A stretch of DNA of 64,000 bases, taken from Cryptomeria japonica (taxonomy: Eukaryota > Streptophyta > Pinopsida > Cupressales > Cupressaceae). The stretch lies in the NCBI RefSeq assembly GCF_030272615.1, contig NC_081415.1:102584296-102648295 (forward strand), given 5' to 3'. The position numbers and the translations under genes are program-made. This document shows, in pieces, positions 1 through 11,371 of the stretch; within the stretch, counting starts at the first letter, position 1, and every line of letters starts with the position of its first letter. Under the pieces are notes generated by a model. It did no database searches, had not been told where the DNA came from, and saw only the letters and a list, made by a program, of their open reading frames with translations.

Positions 1-3000
1 GCATAGATTGGCTTTGTTTATGTTCTAGATTGCTACTCTTGGATTTGGTCAGCTCAGTGAGTTAGATGGATATTTTATGCATTTGTCATATTATACTTAT
101 GTTTATTAGATGTAAATATGTATGGACATGCCCACATGGCAAATGATGTAAAATGATGTAACTATGATGTATTTATGATGTAATCTTGATGCAAGTGATA
201 CGAGATTTAGATGATAAATTTTTATGTCAGTAAATGGAAATATTAATCTTGAAATTATGTGTTCATGTTCATTATTCATTACTTTATATGCTATAATAAA
301 CTGTCATTATTGTATTTCAATGAATGTAGCTTTAGAAAATATTTATACTATGTAATGTACAAATGTATGGTTTCATAATTTGCTTTAATGAATTACATTA
401 GTTGTTATTTTGGAATATGCTCTTATATGTATCAATGTTATCTTCGGTTAGTTTTAATTCCTCAATTATAGAATGTTTAGATTAGTAACAACGTTGAGAA
501 ACCTTAGGGGAGAAGTTAGTAGTTGTCCTCTGCTTGTGCAAATTGATTTAATCTTATCCTTTTAATAGTTAAAATGTTCATTTCATAGTTTTTAAAAAAA
601 TATTTCACTCCTTTTGGAAATGTTAGTCTATTCCTCTAGGGTTTCTTGGTGGGGTGTTACCTGTCTTTTAGCGCATATGAGGCAGAGAGCTAAAATGAAA
701 GAAATCAAAAGTTTTAAGTGATGAAAATGACCATTTTTTTACATGGGCTCAAAAAATAGATAAATGAAGCTCTCAAAAGATGTGGAAGAACAAAATAAAG
801 CCTTGAAAACAAAAAATTGGATTCACAAAGTCACACAAATGAATTTCAACATCGATTCCATGCATCTTCTTCACACAAAACTTACCCAGATTGCACACGA
901 CTTCACCAATGGATAGAATGGGGTAAAGATAATTCTCTTACACCATAATGAAAGGTGACAAAGACTATATAAGTCCAACATTAAGGAAAATAACAAGAAC
1001 AATAAGCACAACAAAGGCAACCGCTTGCATCAAAACATCACACTATCACATTCCTCCATTTCATAAGAACATATGAATAAATAGAACCCTAAAATTTCTT
1101 CCCCAATCATTATACATTATCATAATACCAAATAGAAATCCCATTAACCCTGAAGACAATCTTTGAGAAGACATGGAGAAGACAAGTTTTTTCTTAGAAA
1201 CCAAAAGCAAGAATAAGATCAATATCCAACCTGAAGAATTGTAGTGATGGCCAAGGCAATCGAAGAAGCGCAACCAATCCAATCCAAAACTCCAACAATC
1301 CAATTCTAAGCTCATTCGGTCAAGAACCCAAAATCTTCAATTAGAATTTGCAGAAATGCCAACCCTGGCAATGCACAACAAAAACCAATAAATAAAAATT
1401 AAACCAAAACTATAGAAATGCACCGGCCAATTGAAATAGTCTTATAAACTATATATTATACCTACCATGCATAAATTTGAGGTAAGCTTTATTTAATAGT
1501 ATTATTTACTTACCCCCACAAATCAACCAATAGAAATAAAGGGTAGGTAAACTATATAATATATCTGATTATCCAAGTAATAACCAAAATGGTAATATTA
1601 TAAACATTAGTAAATTAATAATAAATCAAATCCAAATAATAAATAAACAATTTAAATAAATAAAAGTTGATACAAATAAAATCCAATTAAATATAAAATC
1701 AACCAACATAAGAAAACATCAATAAACAATAATCAATTAATAATAGCCAATAAACAATAAATCAAGCCAAAACAAATAAATATTAAGTAATCATCAAAAT
1801 AATAATCAAATAATCAAACTATCAAATAAACCAGCTATAGTATTAATACTAAATAAATCAATTATTAATTAAATATTAATCACATACTCACAACACCTCA
1901 AGCAACTTGACATAGGATCGAACATCGACACAAGACTCTAAACACCAACTTGCACCACAACACAAACTAACAAGGTAGACAACTTAAGCATAAAGTATGA
2001 GAGGCAAATACATGCCATCTCCAACAACTTGACATTGGGGTAAAGAAACGCTCAGAGTTTTGAGACCAAGTGGAGTTGATGTCTAGTACCTCCAATCCTA
2101 CATCCACCACTAAATGTAATACAACCTATATACAACACATATACATCATAAATGATCAGGCAAGTGATAGAGAATCGCAGCGTCATATCATGCTCGCAAT
2201 GAGTGGTATGCCATCATCTCTAATCATGAATACACTAGAAGTCAAACATAGTCATCATTGCATCAATTCAACCAATATGATCATGAATCAAGGTTATCAT
2301 AACCAAGATACCATCAAAATACCATAAGAAATATGTTCCATCATGAATAATGAGCACATATAAATCGTCAAATATAGGTCCATCATCAATATAGTCTAAG
2401 AAGTATCAATCATCCATATAAATCATCAAATAGAATATGTCCACATAAAGTATCTAGCATCATCAATATCATCAGAGATAGAAATAGAGTTATGAGTAAC
2501 CATCAAAACATCAACCAAATGTCTAATGAGTCTATTGATGCATAAATCAAAATGCAAGTCTAGGAGGGATACTACATATATTCTTTCTTTTTCTAGAAAT
2601 TCGCACAAAGAAACTTATAAGTTCACTTATAAGTATGACTGCATTGCCATATGGATACGAATATATGGGTACATGTGTCTACACATGCACTCACATAGAC
2701 ACATACCTATGATAGTATATTCATGCCTATACATGCTATTACAAATAATTATTGTGGTTATTTTGCTATGCCTCATAATAACTTGAAGGTCGATTTATTA
2801 TGAAAGTTAGCTCACACATATATTATGCAGTTATAAATGTCCAAAAATGAAATATTGCATTTGATATTTAACATTGCAAAACATAGAAAATGCCTCTTAT
2901 AAAAGTTCAAACTCAAATGATGCATTTTGAATGCAACAAAATGAACATAGAGAATAATATACATATGGTACAACTATCGAACCATTTAGGGAAAAGTTGA

Positions 3001-3467
3001 CAGAACCAAAAAGCACTATCAAAAGAATATGGTAATGACCATCCCAAGTGGCCGAGCGCATGAGATTTAATTTGCAATGGCAACTATGTTATTTAAAATA
3101 TATTGAAATGCCTCTAATTAGAGATTGTTGATGACTATGTGGAGAAAATATTATCATTTTTAAAAGATAAATGCTAGCATAATGGGCATCACCTTATCTT
3201 ATTAGTACTTGTCGTTAGGCAATACTATTGTAATGATTTTTTTTTCAATACTTAACTAGTTATTAAAACAAGTTATTTACAACCAATTATATTCCAGTAT
3301 TTTTTTGTTTGTAAAATTTATTTTCTTATCTTAAAGTGTAGTTGTATCTTTTTTAAGTTTATGACATAAAAAATATTTATCTTAACAATGATTGGATAAA
3401 AAGCTTTTAAATCTTATAGAGCGGTTTTTACAGAGGCAAATGGAATTAAGATTATTTAGGCTTCTAA

Positions 3468-3598
3468 CCACTCCTACCACTCTAGTTCTGGCCACTCCTT
3501 CCACTCTAGTTCTGGCCACTCCTTCCACTCTAGCTCTCCTCCACTACAATTTTTTAGGTGCACTACCACAAAATTTTTAGGTGCACTACCACTAAAAT
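3468..3598 (+). repeat. Two adjacent short tandem repeats
   Basis: A 24-bp unit (CCACTCCTTCCACTCTAGTT plus CTGG) occurs three times from 3468 to about 3539, the last copy partial. It is followed at about 3551-3598 by two copies of a 22-23-bp unit built on TTTTAGGTGCACTACCAC. Copies within each set are nearly identical, so both duplications look recent. They give a spurious Thr/Leu-rich open frame. Confidence 0.8.
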
Positions 3599-3980
3599 TT
3601 TGTGAGATACGATATTACAAGATAGTTTTTTTTACCATGAAAAAGAGAGGAGATAAATTTGAAAAAGTCCTCGAGATAAGCATAAAAGTCCCTTAATTTT
3701 GGGCATAAATTAGGGCAGGAATTCTAGGGTAAAGTTTGAACAGACTGTATTTTTTGTGGAAGATTGTGTTAAAAAAATTTGAATTATATTTTATGATTTA
3801 TTATGAAGAAAGAGGAAAAATAATTAGAAATGTGATCCAAGATCTAGATTTTAAAATTTCAGTTCAATTTTTTGAAAGCTAAAAAATAATTAGAAAATTT
3901 GATGGGAGATCTAGATTTAAAAAAATTAGTACAATTCTTTGAAAGATGTATTATTTATAATACATTTTTATAGATTGTAG

Positions 3981-4166
3981 AACTATCACATTTTAATTTG
4001 TATGTTATTTTTTATTTAAAGGTTGGTGAAAGAAAAATTGCATTCATAAATCAGAATTTATAAGAATATTCTGAAACTCTCACATTCTAATTTTGTATGT
4101 TATTTGCTATTTCAAGTTTGGTGCAAGAAAAATTGCATTCATAAATCAAAATTTATAATGATATTC
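3981..4166 (+). repeat. Tandem duplication of about 93 bp
   Basis: Positions 3981-4072 and about 4074-4166 are two diverged copies. Both hold the string TTGCATTCATAAATCA and the TATGTTATTT block in the same order. A third, weaker pair built on GATCTAGATT lies just upstream at 3841-3950. No coding potential is seen. Confidence 0.7.
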
Positions 4167-4871
4167 TTACAGTTGAAAATTATCTTTTAATATAATCTTT
4201 GTATTTATGTTCCACCTTTTTAGCATTACTCCATTGTTTCTCAATTTAAAAAAAGATTTTTTATTGTTAAAATGATATTTTATTAGAATATAATACAATA
4301 TTATATATACTAGAATATTAAAATTAAATAATATAATAATACAATATATTATATGAAAATATATTTTATCAATTTTCAACCTTGTAAAATACAATTTAAA
4401 ATTTATTTAATATTTATTGTTACAATAATTTCTAGTAAATATTTTTTTATTATAAGAATTTAGGTATAATAATATAATATTTACAATAAAAATTGATGGA
4501 ATGGCGGAGCGTAGGAAGTAGCTAGGGTTTACCAGACCTCAAGATCGGTGGATGGGTCATGGGTAGAAGTCATGGCCTCTAAACAAAAGATTTGGTTTTA
4601 ACAAAAGCTTGGATAGAACACGACGACCACCACAGAATGCATGGAAGGCTTCGGGAAAGCCCAATAGTTAGGGGGGAAAAGCTCTTGGGGAAGGTTGTCG
4701 AAGGACAGTTGTAGCCGATAGAAACAGATGAGGCTATGTGAATCTACGCTTGAATGGACCTTTTGACTTCATAGGATTGAAAAGAAGTTATGGAGGCCGA
4801 AAGTCACAACATACTCTCAAAGTAAGGATAAGGTAAACCCTAACGTAGAGCACACAATGTTGTTTCTCTGT

Positions 4872-6427
4872 TAATAGATGGTACTGCCTGGAATAGTTAT
4901 GTTAGTTTCCTTAAGGAAAAGGATTTCTTTATGAAATGGAGCGGGCCTTGGCCTAACTTTGGTAGGATTAGAAGTTGGGTGAATGATAACTATGAAAATG
5001 CCACGTTTCTAAAAATGCTACCAAATGGTTTTTATTTGGTTATATGTGCAACTTCAAAGGATAAGGAATGGATTTTAAACAGTGGACCTTTTTTAATGGG
5101 AGGAAAGGGTTTTTATATAAAGGATTGGGTTCCAAACTTCAATCCAAAATCATAGACAATATCAGAAGCCTCGATGTGGATCAGATTGTACAGTTTACCA
5201 CATGAATACTGGAATGAGGAAACTTTTGCACTGATTGGGAATAAGTTGGGAACTTTCATTAAAGCGGATGAGGCAATCACTAGTAATGACTATAGTATGT
5301 AGGCGAGGATTTGCATTTATTGTCAGGACACACACCCCCTACCCAGGATGGTGGAACTCAGATCAAATGAAGGCATTTGGAAGCAAATGATTGAAGTTGA
5401 GGAGAACATAGAAATGTGCAAGTTGTGTAAAAGATTTGGACATCCAGAAAATGAGTGTTCTTCATAGAGAAAAGGGAAGGGTATAGCGCATGAGGTATTA
5501 AATGAAGTGCTTTTAAGAAAAGAAAAGGTATTTTTAATGGAAGATGCAAACTTTTTGGATTTGATGGCTAGTAGGTGTGAACAAAAGATGTTAGCAGAGA
5601 GGGACGAAAGTTTTAATTCACAGTATTTTTGGCTGAAGAGTTGCGATGGAGAGGACATCTAGCAAAATTTAGATTCGTTAGGCAATAGTTTAGATGGCTT
5701 GCGGGGTCAGTTTGTGAATGACACTCAAGAGATAAAGACTCTTATGGGGACTAACGCAACCTGAGAAGAGGAAAGAGGTAGGTCTTTGGGTGAAGACACA
5801 TGTTTGTCACCTGATAGAGATAAAGTGGTGAATGGGGAATTAGTTTCGAAAGATGAAGATGAAAACCTTGATAAGAAGTCACATTGTAAAGTTGTTGGGA
5901 TGATTCCAGTGGGAATTTCTAATCAATCAAAAGGATGGAAGGCAGAGAAAGTGGGAGTCCTCAATTCTCTAGCAAAGTATAAATCCCAAAGTATGGATTG
6001 CAGGAGTGAGAAGCCAGGGGAGGATTTTTCAGGGCATCAATGGATAGGGCAGAAAGCAAGTTTATAACCAAGAAGTTCTTTAGATGAAGGCAAGGAAGAT
6101 TTTGAGGCCGGTTTCAAGGATATTCCAATATCCCCAATAAGAAACCTGGAGAGTTCATTTGAAGATGAGAAGGATAATGAAAAATCTTCTAAGGATTTGG
6201 AATAAGAAGGAAACTCAGATGGGGACAAGCTAGGATTAAAAGTTGTAGTTGGGATTCTGGAGACATTCAGTAAACCAAACCTCTTCAAAAAAGATTGTGA
6301 CTTCGGTAGGAGAGAAAAAGAAAAGAAGTTGAAAATCAATGCAATTAAAGCTAGAAATGGTGGTAGTGTTGCAGGCCAGAAAAAATTGAGATCAAGAAAA
6401 GGCATAGCCTTTTCTCGGGAGCCATGA
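4872..6427 (+). pseudogene. LINE ORF1 (DUF4283-like, zinc knuckle), decayed
   Basis: ORF1 of plant L1 elements encodes a nucleic-acid-binding protein that coats the element RNA. The stretch 4931-5155 reads as a DUF4283-like domain (motifs WPNFGRIRSWV, FYLVICATSKDKEWIL, GPFLMGGKGFYIKDWVPNF). After a stop the same kind of sequence continues (an RLYSLPHEYWNEE-type motif near 5180). A CX2CX4HX4C zinc knuckle (CKLCKRFGHPENEC) is encoded at 5417-5458. An acidic and Lys/Ser-rich tail follows to the TGA at 6425-6427, which overlaps the ORF2 start. The frame is broken by several stops. The start codon is uncertain; the upstream 4.5-4.87 kb may be 5' UTR or N-terminal region. Confidence 0.75.
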
Positions 6428-7750
6428 GGGTCCTATCATGGAATGTCAGAGGTTGCAATGCCTCAGACAAGATTTGTTTGATCAAGTGATGTTTTGATCG
6501 AGCGAGAATGGATATGGTTCTTTTATAGGAGATGAAACTTAGAGGGGGGGAGGTTGAGAGCTTTGGTAGGTCCTTCAACAGATGTAAGAGGTGTATTGTT
6601 GAGTCAGTGGGAGCTTTAGGTGGTTTGGGCATCCTCTGGCGAGAGGAAGTTGTGGAGGTCAATGTTATTTGAGTAGAGAGATCGTGGCAATGTGTGGAAG
6701 TCAAGTCCAAACAACTTCATGCAAGTTTTTACCTCATCAATGTATATGGACCCAACAAGATTGTGGATCTTGAGAGGGTTTGGGAGGAAATCTCAGGAGT
6801 TCTGTCTCAGAATGGTGATCGATTATTTCTTTTGAGTGGAGATTTTAATGCAATTTTGTTCTCGACGGAGAAAAGAGGGGGAGTGGGATAGAACAATCAT
6901 AAGCATCAAGATTTTATTGATTTTGTTATCTCAAATAACTTATTGGACATTCTGTTTAAAAGTGGTGAATTTACATGGATGAACGGGCGGCCGGGATTGT
7001 CATACATAGCGGAGAAGCTAGATAGATTTTTGTTAGGAGGAAATTGAGCTAACAATTGATGGATAGTGCAGGATGAAATCCTTCCAATAACTGGCTCTGA
7101 TCACTGCCCCATTTATGCAAGGATTCATGAGGACTCAATACTAGAAAAGGTGCTCCTTTAAATTTGAAAAGATCTCATTGAGGGAGGAAGGGTTCATGAA
7201 TCTAGTGGAGGATTGGTGGAAGGAGGCTCCTCAAAGAAGTGGTAACAAAGCCTTTATTTTTTTCAAGAAGCTACAATTTTTAAAAGAGAAGATTAAACAA
7301 TGGAATAGACTGGTGTTTAAAAATATCTTCTCAGAAAAACTAAGGTTGGAAGTTGAACTGGAGACTCTTCATAAAAAATCATTGTGGATGGTATGGGTCG
7401 GGTTGAGTTTCAACAGGATAAAGCTCTTAATAAGGAGTATCTCAAAATTTTGGTGCAAGAGGAGATCTTTTGGAGACAAGAATCAAGAGAAACGTGGTTA
7501 AAAGAGGGTAACAAAAATACAAAAAAAAATCATAATTCTCTCAAAGCGAGAAGAGTTAGCAATAAAATATTTTCAATTCAAAAGGAGAATGGCGAAGAAA
7601 TTAGAGATAAATAGGAAATTTGTAATGAAGTTGTAAGATTCTTCTCAAGTTATGGAGATAATTCTCAGGTGGATCCTCAAAGGGAGGAGCTTTTAAATGT
7701 TATTCCTGGAGTGGTTTCAAGATCTCAAAATGAAATTTTGATAAAGGAGG
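6424..7750 (+). pseudogene. LINE ORF2, endonuclease and start of RT, decayed
   Basis: ORF2 makes the APE-type endonuclease and reverse transcriptase used for target-primed reverse transcription. The start ATG at 6424 opens with the typical MRVLSWNVRG motif of plant L1 endonucleases. Later motifs are SGDFNAIL (about 6835-6858, catalytic D/N), TWMNGRPG, EKLDRFLL and GSDHCP (about 7093-7110, the catalytic SDH). The linker to RT includes a decayed WLKEGDRNTKFFH-type motif near 7495-7540. In-frame stops near 6487 and 6523 fit CGA to TGA and CAG to TAG changes. The piece ends at 7750, where element A is inserted, and resumes at 32,104. Confidence 0.88.
7746..7750. repeat. Target-site duplication of element A (GGAGG)
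   Basis: GGAGG at 7746-7750 is repeated at 32,099-32,103 on the other side of element A. Removing the element and one copy restores a continuous LINE reading frame. Confidence 0.92.
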
Positions 7751-8733
7751 TGTAGACACCTAAAATTAATATTTAACTAATTTAAGCCTATCAACATAAT
7801 TAATCAATTTAATTGTGTTATCCTTATTCCTCCCAGAATCAATTAAATCTAATTTAATTAATCCTGTCACAATAGTCCAATAATTAATTTATCAAATTAA
7901 TTAATTATTCCCCTATTCTTCTAAATAATCATTTCCTCTAAACCCACTCAGTTAATTAATTCTAATTAATTAACCTAGTCATGTGATTCCTACAAATCAC
8001 CTTTTCCTAATCCCACTTATCCTAATTAATTCTTCTAGAATCTCTCATAATCATGCTTATCATTATCCCTCAATTTTTAATTCCCACCCATGTCACATCA
8101 ACATTGAGCCTCTCAAAGAAATTTAAATTTCTTTGAATCCCTCAATGCATCCTTATTTTGAAATTTTTAATACCTCAAGTTTGAAATTCAAATTTCTCCC
8201 CCTTTTTTCCAAAGGAATTTTATATTCCTGTTTATTTTCCCAAGGCACCCTTGATCCATGCCTTCCATCTAAAATCAATCTCAACCCTTCATAATCAAAT
8301 CAAACTTGGCTCTCCATTGGCCTCCTCCAATCTATAAATTGGAGCTTATTATCCTCACAAAAGAATCAACTTCTCATGCATCCTTATGCTGCTCTATTCT
8401 CCTCCCATCTTCTTCTAATTCAAATTCGCATCTATCTATCATAATCCAATCCAAATATCCACTTACCTTGTTGAGCACAAGGAGAGAAATCCACATTCAC
8501 TTCATTCTATCTCTCTCCAACTCTCCATTTGTCAAACTTTGGAGCTAGCAAAGTTCGTGGAGGCTAGGAGGACAAGGAAGAGCTACTTGCAATGGGAGCT
8601 TCATGAGTATATTTATGTTTTATATTATCTTGTTTTCATGATGTTCTTCTTGAATCTTTTGTGATATCTCATATGAATGGTTTATTGTGTTTATTGAATA
8701 TTGATCATGCACTAACCATTTCATTGTGAGACA
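7751..8733 (+). repeat. Element A 5' LTR (983 bp)
   Basis: It begins TGTAGACACC and ends GTGAGACA, directly before the PBS. It matches the split 3' LTR (15,284-15,740 plus 31,607-32,098) with a few percent of differences by eye. One is a block of about 35 bp near 7815-7850 that is absent from the 3' copy. Confidence 0.93.
8333..8339 (+). promoter_or_regulatory. TATA box of element A 5' LTR
   Basis: TATAAAT lies in the last part of the LTR, as expected for the U3 promoter of a + strand element. It is conserved in the 3' LTR near 31,706. Transcription would start about 30 bp further on. Confidence 0.6.
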
Positions 8734-8736
8734 TTT

Positions 8737-8755
8737 TGGCATGCCCAGTGGGACC
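8737..8755 (+). other. Primer binding site of element A
   Basis: TGGCATGCCCAGTGGGACC starts three bases after the 5' LTR, the normal place for a tRNA primer site. The first four bases pair with the universal CCA end plus one base. The rest resembles the tRNA-Lys-type site of element C only with an insertion, so I do not assign the tRNA. Confidence 0.7.
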
Positions 8756-8817
8756 CATGCCCCGAATTTAACAAAAAAATTTGAGTTTTTTGTGAGGTTT
8801 TTTGTAGGAATCACTCT

Positions 8818-9188
8818 TCAGCACGAGCGCACGTGCATCAGCGCGACCGTTTCTGAATCAGTGCGAGCGACTTGGGTTCGGCGCACCGCAAGAAAAATTC
8901 AAAAAAAATTTGGGCGCCTCATTGTGTTTCAACGCGATCGCCTCGGCTTCAGCGCGTCTGCCCAGAATATTCTTCTATCTCCTTATTCATTCATCTATCT
9001 TCTGTCTTCTTATATCTTCTCTTATGTTTCTACTTCAGCGCGACCGCTCTGCAATTAGCGCGAGCGTTTTTGGGAAAATTTTGAATTTTAAATTTTGGGT
9101 GCGAACTCTAGTTGTATCAGTGCGAGCGCCCGCATATCAGCATGTGCGCCTACATTTCAGCGCGTGCACTTGCTAATCAGCGTGTCTG
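8818..9188 (+). repeat. CpG-rich dispersed 13-mers in the element A leader
   Basis: About twelve copies of a motif near WTCAGCGCGASCG lie at 8818, 8837, 8857, 8878, 8928, 8948, 9034, 9054, 9116, 9136, 9156 and 9176. Many are spaced about 20 bp apart, others further. Variants differ mainly by CpG to TpG or CpA. The block stands out as CpG-rich in otherwise AT-rich DNA. Confidence 0.85.
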
Positions 9189-9720
9189 CATTTTTGTTCA
9201 TTTCCTGTTATCTGCTCTATTTAATTTTTTATAATCAGCATCTGCATTTTTTTTCATTTCATGTTATCTACTTTGTTTCATTTCTTTATCTTAATTATGT
9301 TTTCTTCCAAACTCCACTAGATCCCCCACAATTCCATTTTGTACATTTCCTTCCTTGGGGACCTTATCCCAAAATCCACTTTTTGAAGCCCAAAATCCCA
9401 CATTCCTCTATTTTTAGGGTTTGCCATAACTCCTTCCACTTTTATCCAATCACCTCCAAATTTTCCCATATTGTCTATCTCCAACTTTTACTTCTTTGTC
9501 CCTCTTGGGCAAATTTTTCCATTCCTTCACCTCTCTTCCAAAATCCCCATTTTATGCTTGCCTATCCCTTGGAAAGTGGCAAAAATCTAGTCAAACCCCA
9601 TTTACCCATCAAAGCTTCCTCCAAATCCACATTTGTCATTAGTAGAAAAAAATTTATTCTTGTTTTTCTACTTATTCTCAAAAAATCAAAAAAATTACAT
9701 TTTTGTCATTTTGTTGTCTT

Positions 9721-9778
9721 TTGCAGGACGCTTGTTGAAGACTTCATTTTTCAAACTACTAATCAAGTTGTTTTGCAG
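9721..9778 (+). promoter_or_regulatory. Twin 3' splice-site-like motifs in element A leader
   Basis: A pyrimidine run ending TTTTGCAG lies at 9719-9726. A second run ending GTTTTGCAG, followed by GTTGCCTA, ends at 9778. A branch-point-like TACTAAT lies at 9757-9763, 15 bases before the second AG. Element C has the same arrangement on the other strand (52,592-52,671), including TACTAAT and the GTTGCCTA that follows. This suggests a conserved leader intron; actual splicing is not shown. Confidence 0.5.
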
Positions 9779-9981
9779 GTTGCCTAAGAAAATCGGACCA
9801 AACATTGTGTTTTCTTAATCTTTTATTCTAGGCACCTAGATCTTAATTAGGGGTAAAAGAACTCTTGCTTTTTGTGTTTGAGGAAAGTCTAGAGGTAGGA
9901 GAGTATGCTCTTGTCTACATAGACAATCAAAAATCTCAACCCTCAAACCTTTTCTTGTTTGATTGCATGCTTACCCTTAGC

Positions 9982-10034
9982 GGGCCTGCCCTCCCAACTT
10001 GCTCTTTGAGAAGGTAAGAGGGGAATGACCCAAG
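9982..10034 (+). promoter_or_regulatory. Leader core motif (element A copy)
   Basis: GGGCCTGCCCTC at 9982-9993 is followed about 26 bases later by GGGGAATGACCCAAGTG. Elements C (52,396-52,407 and 52,339-52,353) and B (28,823-28,862) carry the same two blocks in the same order in their leaders. The function is unknown; packaging, dimerisation or translation initiation are possible roles. Confidence 0.55.
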
Positions 10035-10857
10035 TGAGTACACTCGAACCTAGGGTTCCCAACTCACTATAATAAATAGGCCATTAACTACGAAAGGGTC
10101 AATGGTTGGGGCTATATGAGAGTTCACTCTCACATTGGGTGCTTAGTAGGATCCTAGAGATCTCAATCACGCTTGCGTGACTACTAAGTTCTTGGTGCTT
10201 CATTGGGCTATAGGCCTCAATTGCGCTTGCACAACTTCGAAGGGTAGCTCCTAACGAGAAGACTTACTAAACAACTTGTTCATAGTGGCCAAAAAACCTT
10301 CTAGTCATTGGTGCAGGAGGTCAGACCTTTGAAGCCGCCCATATTTTTACGGCCCTTAGTAGAGACACAAAGTTTTCCATGAGGAGTTTTCATGGGAATT
10401 GATGCTTGGCTACCCCAAGAAGTGAGTTCCGTGGAGGGGAGCCAGTGGGGTTAAGCATCTAAGTGTTCGCTCTGGGTAAGCGTAGCTAGGAAACCAATTA
10501 GGATCCATTGACTATTGTCTTTTCTTGCCATAGGATATATTGTGAATGAGCATGAGTATCTTTTGAGTCTAACTTCTCTTGGCCATTATGTTTTCTTTAC
10601 TTGACATCTCTTGCCAAGTCCATCCCCCACAACCAATCAATCATCTGTCTTTCCAAATTCCATCTTGGCATCATCAAATCTTCAAATCCATTTCTATCTA
10701 TCTAAGAAATTCTCCAACCCCCAATCCACTTTTATCCATTCAAACAATCATCCTTCCTCAACTAATATTCATTCTTCTAATCAAATCTCCAAAATTCTGA
10801 TCTATCAAATCCATCCATCTTTCTAATCCAATTATCCAATCCAACCAATCGACCAAT

Positions 10858-11260
10858 CTAATCTAATCCAAATTCCAAATCAAAATCAAAATCCAAAATC
10901 AAAATCAAAATCAAAATTCCAAATCCAAATCCAAACCCAAATTCAAATCCAAATCCAAACCAAATCCAAATTCCAATCCAAATCCAAATCCAAATCAAAT
11001 TCAAATCTAAATCCAATCCAAAATCAAATAAAATCCAATTCAATCCAATCTAATCCAATCCAATCAAATCAAATCAATCCAATCCAAATCCAAATCTAAT
11101 CCAATCCATTCAATCAATCAACCAATCCAATCAAATCAAGTCCTAATCCAAGGACCAATCCAATCCAATCAATCCAAGTCCTAATCCAAGGACCAATCCA
11201 ATCCAATCAAATCAATTCCAATCCAACCAATTCCAATCCAAATCTAATCAAGTCTAATCC
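10858..11260 (+). repeat. Low-complexity (TCCAAA/TCCAAT)n tract
   Basis: About 400 bp are built from AATCCAAATCC- and CAATCC-like units with almost no G on the + strand. The opposite strand gives a spurious Ile/Trp/Asp-rich translation. It is a degenerate satellite inside the element A leader, not coding. Confidence 0.85.
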
Positions 11261-11371
11261 ATCATCATTCTAAGCCAAGTCTTAATCCTCATCTTCATTT
11301 AACACCATCTTCATAATCTTTCCCCTCCAAAACATATTCATCCAATCCCAATCTAATCCTTCACTCTCAAC

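Larger units (their letters stand above)
1..4487. other. AT-rich flank without a recognisable gene
   Basis: I see no gene here. Open frames on both strands are short and low in complexity (for example the Asn/Lys/Ile-rich translations near 1.4-1.9 kb and 4.2-4.4 kb). The + strand is strongly A-rich from about 1.5 to 1.9 kb. Small ATGATGTA-type repeats lie near 140-195, and three local tandem repeats occur near 3.47-4.17 kb (listed separately). The stretch may be old, degraded transposon DNA, but no terminal repeats or coding motifs allow a family to be named. Confidence 0.6.
4488..7750 (+). mobile_element. L1-type LINE, 5' piece (piece 1 of 3)
   Basis: This is the 5' part of a plant L1-like non-LTR retrotransposon. 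It continues at 32,104-33,392 and 54,064 to about 56.7 kb, being interrupted by elements A and C. The pieces join in frame: the reading frame across 7,750/32,104 is continuous when element A and one GGAGG copy are removed. The 5' limit is approximate; I place it where the AT-rich flank changes to balanced composition. No target duplication for the LINE itself could be found. The element is long dead, with many stops in both ORFs. Confidence 0.85.
9189..11371 (+). other. Element A leader (untranslated)
   Basis: No coding motif is seen; the open frames here (for example 9095-9787) are Phe/Leu/Ser-rich translations of pyrimidine-rich DNA. The stretch holds the twin splice-acceptor-like sites (9721-9778) and the leader core motif shared with elements B and C (9982-10034). 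A donor-like AAG/GTAAGA lies near 10,013, with an acceptor-like pyrimidine tract ending CATAG near 10,533. From about 10.6 kb the + strand becomes almost free of G. Confidence 0.6.

Noticed and set aside
8306-8548. 80-codon frame repeated at 31,680-31,922
   Set aside because: It lies within the element A LTR, over the TATA box; repetition reflects the LTR pair, not a gene.
9095-9787. 230-codon open frame in element A
   Set aside because: It spans the CpG repeat block and pyrimidine-rich leader, has no motif, and is Phe/Leu/Ser-rich because of base composition. Conserved splice-like sites run through its end.
10858-11043. Trp/Ile/Asp-rich frame on the - strand
   Set aside because: It is a translation of the TCCAAA repeat.
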